Assembly (NCBI RefSeq): GCF_030273445.1
Contig: NZ_CP120678.1
Span: forward strand, 721,501-785,500
DNA: 64,000 bases
Direction: 5' to 3'
From: Selenobaculum gibii
GTDB lineage: Bacteria > Bacillota > Negativicutes > ICN-92133
Positions 1 to 6,830 of the stretch are shown here, piece after piece (position 1 is the stretch's first letter; each line of letters starts with the position of its first letter). Both the position numbers and the translations under genes were made by a program. The notes below the pieces were generated by a model that had not been told where the DNA came from, searched no databases, and saw only the letters and a program-made list of their open reading frames with translations.

Positions 1-135
<135 letters not shown>

Positions 136-152
136 TTAAAGTTATGTTAGTA

Positions 153-198
153 AAAGGAATGTTGCTAAATTTGATTTGGTCAACATTCCTTTTTTTTA
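153..198 (+). terminator. Rho-independent terminator after the glutamate synthase gene
   Basis: AAAGGAATGTTG pairs with CAACATTCCTTT across a 16-nt loop and runs into eight or more T residues. It separates the upstream gene from the cobalamin region. Confidence 0.9.
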
Positions 199-223
199 TA
201 AAAAATAAAAATAATAGATAATC

Positions 224-252
224 TTGTCAAATCAGAAAAAAAGGAGTATACT
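224..252 (+). promoter_or_regulatory. Sigma-A-type promoter for cobalamin riboswitch 1
   Basis: TTGTCA (224-229) and TATACT (247-252) are separated by exactly 17 bases and lie about 50 nt upstream of riboswitch 1. The -10 box sits inside the perfect palindrome GAGTATACTC, which recurs upstream of riboswitch 4. Confidence 0.75.
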
Positions 253-298
253 CTATTTTTGTAAAGGATAACAAATTTTATCTTAGAATTACATAGGA

Positions 299-493
299 GA
301 AATAGGTGTCGAAAGACTTAATAGGGAAGTCCGGTGAAAAACCGGTGCGGTCCCGCCGCTGTAACAGGGAGTAAGGCTACATGAATGTCACTGGGAGAAA
401 TCTTGGGAAGGCGTAGCTAAGCAATGATCTGGAGCCAGAAGAACTGCCTATTTAACAATCACCGTTAGACCTGCGAGCGATGGGGAGGAGATT
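299..493 (+). ncRNA. Cobalamin riboswitch 1, no gene of its own
   Basis: This leader carries the hallmark elements of the cobalamin family: GGGAAGTCCGGTGAAAAACC, then GGTCCCGCCGCTGTAA, a GGGAAGGC element, and the B12-box-like GAGCCAGAAGAACTGCC whose end pairs back with AATAGG at the 5' side. A second hairpin (AATCACC to GGAGATT) follows and fits the kissing-loop helix P13. It is nearly identical to riboswitches 3 and 4, which precede receptor genes, but no open reading frame follows before the terminator at 541-575 and another riboswitch at 638. It looks like a copy left after a downstream gene was lost or moved. Confidence 0.95.
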
Positions 494-540
494 TCTGAAT
501 TTTATTGACATGTTTTTATGTTAAGATTATTTTGAATTTG

Positions 541-575
541 TAGTCTTCTGTCTATCATAGGCAGAGGACTTTTTT
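541..575 (+). terminator. Terminator of riboswitch 1 expression platform
   Basis: AGTCTTCTG pairs with CAGAGGACT and is followed by six T residues. Equivalent terminators (CTTCTGTC / GGCAGAAG) follow riboswitches 3 and 4, so this is the ligand-controlled terminator of the same design. Confidence 0.85.
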
Positions 576-635
576 ATTTTTTAGATTAGAATTTATATGA
601 TAATGAATGAAAGATTTGACAATTAAATATAAACG

Positions 636-825
636 GGAAACAGGTGAATATTTATTGCTAATTTATTAAAGCAAGTGCAATAAATAAACTTTATGGGAAA
701 GTTCGGTGAGAGTCAAACTCAATTCCAACGCTGTCGCGCAACTGTAAAAGTGAGCTATCGTATCGAAAACCTCTTGCAAAGGGATAGGATAGCAATGAAC
801 TTAAGTCAGAGCACCAACTGTTTCT
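636..825 (+). ncRNA. Divergent cobalamin-type riboswitch 2
   Basis: The core is recognisable: GGGAAAGTTCGGTGAGAGTC, CGCTGTCGCGCAACTGTAA and a B12-box-like AGTCAGAGCACCAACTG. The closing helix pairs AAACAGGTG (638-646) with CACCAACTGTTT (812-823). It differs strongly from the other four copies: the usual GGGAAGGC segment before the B12 box is missing and the middle region is replaced by CTATCGTATCG and GGGATAGGATAGC. It follows riboswitch 1 within 65 nt, and no obvious regulated gene follows within 400 nt. A variant AdoCbl-type aptamer is the most likely reading. Confidence 0.75.
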
Positions 826-919
826 AGCATCCAAGGAGTGTCTGCGCAGTACAGATCTGGGTTATAAAATGAGTCTGAATAAAGTATTTTATTCGGAAAA
901 TTTTCGCTGATGAAAATGC

Positions 920-967
920 GTTGAAAGGAAGAAAGCATTTCTTTATTCTTCAACAGTTATTTTTTCG
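920..967 (+). terminator. Possible attenuator hairpin downstream of riboswitch 2
   Basis: GTTGAA (920-925) pairs with TTCAAC (949-954), with imperfect pairing inside, followed by TTATTTTTT. It could be the expression-platform terminator of riboswitch 2, but the stem is weak. Confidence 0.45.
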
Positions 968-1052
968 TTGAAAAGTGAATTTTTCATTTTGTAAATCCAG
1001 AAAAGTTAAAATTCAAGCATGGTGGCTTCATATAGGGATTCTAACAGGATTA

Positions 1053-1123
1053 AAAATGTGAAATTTTGTCTCGTAAAATGAAAAGAAAATTTTTATTGGC
1101 GATAGAAAGTTTCACATTTTTTA
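1053..1123 (+). terminator. Terminator in the gap after riboswitch 2
   Basis: AAAATGTGAAA near 1053-1063 pairs with TTTCACATTTT near 1110-1120 and runs into TTTT. Between riboswitch 2 and this point I see no credible open reading frame; the longest is the 13-codon ATG at 869. Confidence 0.6.
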
Positions 1124-1275
1124 TTCTAATTTATATAAATAAAAATTAATTTATCATTATTTTAATTTATAGCTAAGTTGATTGTTCTTGTATTAAGCAT
1201 AAGGTAGAAGAGTTATCTTCGAGCAATAGGTGTAAAGAAAGGAAGGTTTTTGACTATAAAAGTCAACGATGTAAC

Positions 1276-1461
1276 GTGAAGAAGATAAAATATATGATTG
1301 AGGAAATTGAAAACAATATAAAAAATAATGACAAAGAAGAAATGATTACCATTTCAGCTCGTCATTATGTTGCATTGCTAAAAGAGTTAAACAAACTGCG
1401 TTTTAAATATGCACAACGGGGTAAAAAAACGCAGAATAAGAAGTTAAGAAAATCAATCTAA
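1276..1461 (+). CDS. Small basic protein of unknown function (61 aa)
   Basis: I do not recognise this protein. It is short, hydrophilic and highly charged: an acidic/lysine-rich N-terminal half (IEEIENNIKNNDKEE) is followed by a helix-like stretch (HYVALLKELNKLRFKYAQRG) and a very basic tail. There is no signal peptide or membrane segment. The GTG at 1276 is one possible start; the ATG at 1294 (MIEEIENN) with a weak GAAGAAG upstream is another, and the good ribosome binding site GGAAGG lies too far upstream of both. It sits between riboswitch 2 and riboswitch 3 and ends about 30 nt before the latter, so its transcript may run into that riboswitch. It may be a real small gene or chance coding sequence. 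Confidence 0.4.
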   Translation: MKKIKYMIEEIENNIKNNDKEEMITISARHYVALLKELNKLRFKYAQRGKKTQNKKLRKSI

Positions 1462-1490
1462 AGCAAAGTTAATAAAAAATAAATAGTGAA

Positions 1491-1685
1491 GAAATAGGTG
1501 TCGAAAGACTTAATAGGGAAGTCCGGTGAAAAACCGGTGCGGTCCCGCCGCTGTAACAGGGAGCGAGGTTACATTTATGTCACTGGGAGAAATCTTGGGA
1601 AGGCGTAGCCAAGCGATGATCTGAAGCCAGAAGAACTGCCTATTAGACAATCACCGTTAGACCTGCGAGCGATGGGAAGGGGATT
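1491..1685 (+). ncRNA. Cobalamin riboswitch 3, upstream of the first TonB receptor
   Basis: It is almost base-for-base the same as riboswitches 1 and 4 over the aptamer (AATAGGTGTC to ACTGCCTATT) and the following AATCACC...GGATT hairpin. It ends about 95 nt before the receptor start, and a T-tailed terminator stem lies between them, so the likely mechanism is transcription termination when cobalamin is bound. No strong promoter is visible directly upstream. Confidence 0.96.
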
Positions 1686-1719
1686 ATGATGCTAGGAGTA
1701 TTTCCTATGCAACCATATC

Positions 1720-1752
1720 AACTTCTGTCAAACGTGGCAGAAGTTTTTTTAT
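1720..1752 (+). terminator. Ligand-controlled terminator of riboswitch 3
   Basis: AACTTCTGTC pairs with GGCAGAAGTT (10 pairs including a G-T) around a six-base loop and is followed by seven T residues, ending about 29 nt before the receptor start codon. Confidence 0.9.
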
Positions 1753-1780
1753 TTATTGAATTTTATAAGTAAGGATGAGA

Positions 1781-4441
1781 ATGAGTAAGATGAAAAGCAA
1801 AAGGTTATATCAAGGCAAAATAAAAAACACACATCGTTATCAAAAAATTGCGGCATGTGTGGTTTGTACGTTGGCTTTAGGTTTTGCTATGCCAAATGGA
1901 ATCGTGTGGGCAGATGAAGCAAAGCAAGAGGCTGATCAGATGAATGAAGAAGTAACAGAAGCAAAAGAACCAGTAGTATTGGCAAGTACAGATAGTGAGC
2001 TAGATAGTTATACGTTAGATACGGTTACCGTTGAAGCAAAACGCCCTGACTGGGAATCAAAATTATCGCCAGGCACAGTGACGGTTATTCGCCCGGATGA
2101 TTATAAGGGCGAGCAGAAAACACTGCCGGAACTTCTCAAAATGGTACCGGGGGTACATGTAAGAGAAGTAAATGGGAAAGGGCAATATACGACAGTCACG
2201 GTTCGTGGGTCAACCTCGGCGCAGGTTGGTGTCTTTGTCGATGGCGTATTATTCAATCTCGGTGGCGATGCGGCGGCGGATATCTCGACTATTCCTGTCC
2301 AAAATGTCGAACGAATTGAAGTATATCGTGGCTATGTACCGGCAAGGTTTGGTGGCACCTATATGGGAGGCGTAATCAATATCGTAACGAAACGCCCAAC
2401 GAAAGCCAATATCGATGCATCCGTTGGTAAAAGTTCCTACGATGGGTTCCAAGGTGCTTTACAGATCGATGCTCCACTAGGTTCTGGCAGTATTATGTTT
2501 GGACTCAATCGCGACCAAAGTGATGGTGATTTTAAATATACGAATAAATCGGTAGATACTAGCCTTTATGACGGATATGTTAAAAAATTAAAAGATTATA
2601 CGCATCAAACCGATGGGAACGGAAAAATACGATTAGATCGGATGGTTTCGACTTTACAAGCGAATGGATATGATACTCTAAATGCTTATTCTGGGCTGAC
2701 CCAAGATAACCTTCGAATAACGCTTGCAACCGATCCTAATTTTTATGCAGCGTTAAATAAAGCGTCGGAACAATTGCGCCCAATTAATAATGCCCATGCA
2801 AATTATATCGGATATTTTAAAAGTTATATTGATAATATAAGGCTTTACCAGAAAGACATAGATTCAACGAGTACAACAGATCGTTGGCGTAAAACGAATG
2901 ATTACAAAAATACGGATGCAATTTTAAAATGGCAGGATGATCATTGGCTGGCAAAATACACTTGGAAGAAAATTGACCGTCATTATCCTTTCCCGCTGAA
3001 TGCGAATTATGGAAATATACCTAATATAGATTTGCCAGGATATCTTGACCCAATCTATAACTACCGTCATCAGGACATTACCAGCAAAGAAACGTTAATT
3101 GGACGGCGTGATACAGTTGGCAATTTAGAATGGGGGTGGAGTGTAAACTATCTCGACCAGACTAAACGCTATGCAGTAGACGATTGGCAGGAAAAAGAAA
3201 AGGTCGATACGACGGTGAATTGGCGTTCGCCAAACTATTACTGGAGCCAATATGACATGGATAAATTAGGCTTTAAAATTGATGGAACTTATAAAATCGG
3301 CGATAAGCATCTGTTCGAGTTTTTAATTGATACTTCAAAAGAAAAGATGGATATGGATGGTTGGCGGTTAAAACAATATCAACAAGCTACGATAAGTGTC
3401 TTTAAACGGTGGCGTACCTATTATGAACAGAAGCTGTTCAATGCCCAGATTCAAGATACGATTACTTTAAACGAGAAAGGTGATTTTTGGTTGACGCCAA
3501 GTATTCGCTATAATCGATCAAATATCTATGGGCTGAGCAATGGTTACGATCAAAACTCCGATCCGCAGAATATTAAATGGCTGCATCAGGCGGATGACCA
3601 GACGGATAGTAAAACAACTTGGCAGCTAGCGCTGAAAAAGCAGGTCAATGACAATTTAACACTTCGTGCAACGGGAGGTACATATTTTAGACTACTGAAT
3701 ATGTATGAAATCGCCGGTGATGGTGCAGGCATTTTACCCATGCCAAATATTGGAGGGAGTGATAGCATTTTTCCTCGCCCGGAAGAGGGGTCACAATGGG
3801 ATTTTTCCGCCATTTGGGATGGACAAATTTTCGGCACGGAAAGCAGCAAAATTCAACTGACGTATTTTGGTCGTGATTCCAAGCGGATGCTGCAGCTAGG
3901 CACCTGGAATAATTTCTTTTTCGTTTATACCAATGCGGCATCGGCAAAAGTGAATGGCTTAGAGATTCAAGCGGATTTATCCTGGAAGAAATGGGACTTA
4001 AACTTGCAAGGAACTTATACGAAGCCGAAAGATGTTATCTATGATTTGAGTAAATTGCCGGGGGCTGGTTATTGGGGAAATAATGGTGTATTCCCTGGTT
4101 ATCTGACTTATCAACCGGAATGGGAAGGAACGATGCGGCTGACTTATCGTCCGAGTACCCAGTGGGGGATTTTTGGTCAACTTCGGTATGTAGATAGAAT
4201 GCGTACTTCTCTCTATAATGATGGAGCTGCTGGAGAACAGTCCTCGTTGACGACTTTGGATTTAGGTGTGAAGTATAAGCCGAATACGAATACACAAATT
4301 ATCATCGGGGTCAATGATCTCCTTAATAAAGCGAATGATATGTATCAAACGAATCCATTTTATCCGAATTGGGAAGCGTCAAATATCCAGTATCCAATCC
4401 AAGGGCGTACTTACTACGCAACTTTGCAATACAATTTTTAA
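1781..4441 (+). CDS. TonB-dependent outer-membrane receptor 1, cobalamin-controlled
   Basis: This is an outer-membrane active transporter that uses TonB energy to import a bound ligand. The N-terminus is basic and then hydrophobic (KIAACVVCTLALGFAMP), with probable signal cleavage near VWA-DEA at about residue 44. A TonB-box-like YTLDTVTVEA lies near residues 76-86. A plug domain follows (GTVTVIRPDDY, VPGVHVREVNG, VTVRGSTSAQVGVFVDGV, NIVTKRPT), then a beta-barrel ending in the aromatic terminus LQYNF. At 886 aa it exceeds BtuB (about 600 aa), the extra length lying in the region after the plug. I chose ATG 1781 because AAGG sits six bases upstream; ATG 1775 and 1790 are alternatives. The riboswitch points to cobalamin or a cobalamin-linked ligand as substrate, but that is inference. 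The plug is near-identical in protein to that of receptor 2, with different codons. Confidence 0.93.
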   Translation: MSKMKSKRLYQGKIKNTHRYQKIAACVVCTLALGFAMPNGIVWADEAKQEADQMNEEVTEAKEPVVLASTDSELDSYTLDTVTVEAKRPDWESKLSPGTVTVIRPDDYKGEQKTLPELLKMVPGVHVREVNGKGQYTTVTVRGSTSAQVGVFVDGVLFNLGGDAAADISTIPVQNVERIEVYRGYVPARFGGTYMGGVINIVTKRPTKANIDASVGKSSYDGFQGALQIDAPLGSGSIMFGLNRDQSDGDFKYTNKSVDTSLYDGYVKKLKDYTHQTDGNGKIRLDRMVSTLQANGYDTLNAYSGLTQDNLRITLATDPNFYAALNKASEQLRPINNAHANYIGYFKSYIDNIRLYQKDIDSTSTTDRWRKTNDYKNTDAILKWQDDHWLAKYTWKKIDRHYPFPLNANYGNIPNIDLPGYLDPIYNYRHQDITSKETLIGRRDTVGNLEWGWSVNYLDQTKRYAVDDWQEKEKVDTTVNWRSPNYYWSQYDMDKLGFKIDGTYKIGDKHLFEFLIDTSKEKMDMDGWRLKQYQQATISVFKRWRTYYEQKLFNAQIQDTITLNEKGDFWLTPSIRYNRSNIYGLSNGYDQNSDPQNIKWLHQADDQTDSKTTWQLALKKQVNDNLTLRATGGTYFRLLNMYEIAGDGAGILPMPNIGGSDSIFPRPEEGSQWDFSAIWDGQIFGTESSKIQLTYFGRDSKRMLQLGTWNNFFFVYTNAASAKVNGLEIQADLSWKKWDLNLQGTYTKPKDVIYDLSKLPGAGYWGNNGVFPGYLTYQPEWEGTMRLTYRPSTQWGIFGQLRYVDRMRTSLYNDGAAGEQSSLTTLDLGVKYKPNTNTQIIIGVNDLLNKANDMYQTNPFYPNWEASNIQYPIQGRTYYATLQYNF

Positions 4442-4529
4442 CTAATTTTACTTGAAGGGAGGTGGTGCCGTTGAGCTAGGATAAGGTGTGTTAAAAGGAA
4501 AATAAAAGAACAAAAGGGAGAGGTTTATC

Positions 4530-5798
4530 ATGAGTGAAAATTTATTTGCGTATACAGCGACAAATGCAGGATATTCTACAGGAACCGCCGGAGCAATTCA
4601 CGGTGACAGAACTGCAGCTTCATCAACGGTGTTTACGGCAGTAAAGAATAAAATTGGGTCAGGTTTAAATGGTGATCCAGCATTCTTTAATTTTTTTGAA
4701 GGAAATAGCAGTCGGTTGGTTTTACGTCAATATACGTATAGCACTACGGACTTAAGAGCAAATCAAATTATTGCACCACAGGGCAATTGGCAAGCTCCTT
4801 TAGCTACGCCAACTTGGTCAGCGGTGGCAAATTTGCACGGTGTAGCAAATTATAGCAGTAGTTGGCTATATGCAACAGGATATGATTTATCAAAAATCGC
4901 GGTTGTGAACATGGGGACCGACTATAGTCAAGACTTTGAATATAGTTTCCCAACAAGTTTTACGAATTTTACGAATCCCTATGCGGATGGTGTTTTTCAT
5001 GGTGAAGCTATGGTTGTAGTTGGTACTTCGCTGTATGCATTGTTTTATGTCAATAAAGGCAGTGGATACGGAACTTATTATGACAGCATTGTAGCAAAGT
5101 TTAACATTGATACCGATTTGGGGGAACTAACTTTTGATAGCTATGTCACAGCAGGAAAAAATTCCTTTACACTGGATTTATATAATAATAAGCTCTATGT
5201 TTGTTCATTGGGTGGTATGCAGAATGCAGGTAGCGGCAATGCGGAAACGAAGCTCAGTATTATTGATTTGAGTAACTTTACCCAAGCTGGAGTTACCCAT
5301 GTGACGATTGACAATCCAACGACGAATGGTGATTTTCGTGATATTTCTATTGTGAATGATAACCATGTGTACTTATTCCTTGGTCACTATGATGTAAGTT
5401 TTGGTAATTTAGTTGGTGGTGTTTATCATACAACATTGGCTAATTTAACAACACCAAGCAATTGGACAAAGATTATTGATGTGAATTCTATGGGGTATCT
5501 ATGGGGGATTCATGCGGATGGTTATCGCTTATGGTTTGTTAAAGGAACGCCAATTGATGTTTTTGATGGAACGCCAACTGCAACAGTTACAGCAAGCAAA
5601 TCATTCAGTATTACCGACATGAGCGATTTTAATGGTGGTAATTTGAACTCAGCTTGCTTTATTGCACCGGATGTGGTTACCGGAGCAGGTAAACTGAAAG
5701 CTGCAGGCGTTTCTGCACCGTCAGCATCCAAATCCCTTGCTTCACATATTCGCTTAGCACGTGAAGCCCGTGAATTAGCAGAAAAGTGTAAAAAATAA
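4530..5798 (+). CDS. Stand-alone propeller-like protein homologous to the autotransporter head
   Basis: This 422-aa protein matches residues about 45-435 of the large autotransporter at 9716-19339. Shared landmarks include RLVLRQYTYSTTDL, ATGYDLSKIAVV, FHGEAMVV, the AGKNSF segment, SLGGMQNAGSGNAE and GDFRDI. The repeated pattern of a short strand, LY-V, and a following V-x-FNI or IIDLS strand suggests a beta-propeller fold; this is inference from spacing. It is preceded by a good ribosome binding site (AAAGGGAGAGG) and lies 88 nt after receptor 1, so the two are probably co-transcribed under riboswitch 3. No signal peptide or lipobox is visible although its homologous domain is exported. The C-terminus is a short charged helix (SHIRLAREARELAEKCKK). 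It could be a partner that binds the receptor's ligand, comparable in role to the propeller lipoprotein BtuG of Bacteroides, but the family is not recognised. Confidence 0.8.
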   Translation: MSENLFAYTATNAGYSTGTAGAIHGDRTAASSTVFTAVKNKIGSGLNGDPAFFNFFEGNSSRLVLRQYTYSTTDLRANQIIAPQGNWQAPLATPTWSAVANLHGVANYSSSWLYATGYDLSKIAVVNMGTDYSQDFEYSFPTSFTNFTNPYADGVFHGEAMVVVGTSLYALFYVNKGSGYGTYYDSIVAKFNIDTDLGELTFDSYVTAGKNSFTLDLYNNKLYVCSLGGMQNAGSGNAETKLSIIDLSNFTQAGVTHVTIDNPTTNGDFRDISIVNDNHVYLFLGHYDVSFGNLVGGVYHTTLANLTTPSNWTKIIDVNSMGYLWGIHADGYRLWFVKGTPIDVFDGTPTATVTASKSFSITDMSDFNGGNLNSACFIAPDVVTGAGKLKAAGVSAPSASKSLASHIRLAREARELAEKCKK

Positions 5799-5841
5799 AG
5801 AGCGTATGCGGTTGATATAGAGTGTTGAAGAGCATTAGGAA

Positions 5842-5887
5842 AAAGTTAGACCTAGGCTTTTTATTTTCTAGGTCTAACTTTATATTT
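5842..5887 (+). terminator. Terminator after the stand-alone propeller gene
   Basis: AAAGTTAGACCTAG pairs perfectly with CTAGGTCTAACTTT (14 bp). The 3' flank is TATATTT rather than a clean T run, but the stem is strong. Confidence 0.75.
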
Positions 5888-5913
5888 AAATGAGAAAGCC
5901 AAGAGGAATAGTG

Positions 5914-6435
5914 ATGAAAAAATGGTTTCTAGTGGGTGCTTTTATTTTGTTGTGTAACATGTTTTTTTCTGTATGTTTAGCAATGGAAGCAAATAAAGAT
6001 TCAGCAATAGATTGGGAAATTAGTGTGAAGGAAAAACTTACACCAGAGGAGCTAGAAGCAATGCGCTGGACGGAGGTATTTCAAAATGAATTGGCGCAAT
6101 ATTTTTTCGAAGTGAAGTCGATTCAACCAGACAGCGCAGATAAAGATCAAATACATGTTACTGTAAAAGCAATCTATAAGGATAAAGCGGTGATTAACAA
6201 TCTAAATGAATATTATCGAAAAGATTTGGAGGAGGAAGATATCATAGCTTGTAGTGAGATGCAGATGATTTTTCAGCTTCATAAAAGAATGTATGCAGTA
6301 AAAAATTTAAAATTGTATAGCTCCAAAAGAGTGCTTATTGTGGAGCAAACGAAAGATGTAAGTTTTGTTCCGGTGCCAGTGAAAACTTTTGCTGATACGA
6401 TGTACGAATTTGTTCGAAAGTGTGTACAAAATTAA
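5914..6435 (+). CDS. Exported protein of unknown function (173 aa)
   Basis: The ATG at 5914 has AAGAGGAA just upstream and opens a clear signal peptide (MKKWFLVGAFILLCNMFFSV, then CLA-ME). The mature part is acidic, contains no transmembrane segment, and holds an ELTP-like amphipathic stretch (KEKLTPEELEAMRWTEVF) followed by alternating strands. I do not recognise a family. A longer in-frame start at 5890 would prefix MRKPRGIV and has no ribosome binding site. The gene lies between the first receptor locus and riboswitch 4, separated from the propeller gene by a terminator. A periplasmic accessory role in the neighbouring uptake system is possible but unsupported. Confidence 0.7.
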   Translation: MKKWFLVGAFILLCNMFFSVCLAMEANKDSAIDWEISVKEKLTPEELEAMRWTEVFQNELAQYFFEVKSIQPDSADKDQIHVTVKAIYKDKAVINNLNEYYRKDLEEEDIIACSEMQMIFQLHKRMYAVKNLKLYSSKRVLIVEQTKDVSFVPVPVKTFADTMYEFVRKCVQN

Positions 6436-6488
6436 TAGGTATATGTTAACGATGAAATATTTAGAAATTTATAATAAATAAAAATAAA

Positions 6489-6500
6489 AGGAGTATACTC
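6489..6500 (+). promoter_or_regulatory. Palindrome GAGTATACTC with -10 box, before riboswitch 4
   Basis: AGGAGTATACTCT at 6489-6500 repeats the sequence at 242-253 upstream of riboswitch 1, including the TATACT -10 box and the T-rich downstream flank (TATTTTGTAA). Unlike the first copy, no good -35 box lies 17 bases upstream (ATAATA). A second possible -35, TTGACT, begins just downstream at 6516. Confidence 0.45.
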
Positions 6501-6544
6501 TTATTTTGTAATAAGTTGACTAATGATACAAAAATATATAACGA

Positions 6545-6739
6545 AGAAATAGGTGTCGAAAGACTTAATAGGGAAGTCCGGTGGAAAACCGGTGCGGTCC
6601 CGCCGCTGTAATAGGGAGCGAGGCTACATTATGTCACTGGGAGAAATCTTGGGAAGGCGTAGCCAAGCGATGATCTGGAGCCAGAAGAACTGCCTATTTA
6701 ACAATCACTGTTAGACCTGCGAACGATGGGAAGGGGATT
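6545..6739 (+). ncRNA. Cobalamin riboswitch 4, upstream of the second TonB receptor
   Basis: It is nearly identical to riboswitches 1 and 3, with a few substitutions (GTGGAAAACC for GTGAAAAACC, CTGTAATAGG for CTGTAACAGG, CACTGTTAG for CACCGTTAG). It ends about 90 nt before the receptor start, with a terminator stem between, giving the same architecture as the first receptor locus. Confidence 0.96.
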
Positions 6740-6773
6740 ATGAAGTATAGGTTTGTTTCCTATGCCCTCATAC

Positions 6774-6804
6774 GACTTCTGTCAAACATGGCAGAGGTTT
6801 TTTT
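6774..6804 (+). terminator. Ligand-controlled terminator of riboswitch 4
   Basis: ACTTCTGTC pairs with GGCAGAGGT around AAACAT and is followed by six or more T residues, matching the terminator of riboswitch 3 in position and sequence. Confidence 0.88.
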
Positions 6805-6830
6805 ATTGAATTTTATAAATAGGGATGAGA

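Noticed and set aside
2249-2452. Minus-strand frames across the receptors, autotransporter and other genes
   Set aside because: They lie opposite strongly supported coding sequences, lack ribosome binding sites and show composition expected of shadows.
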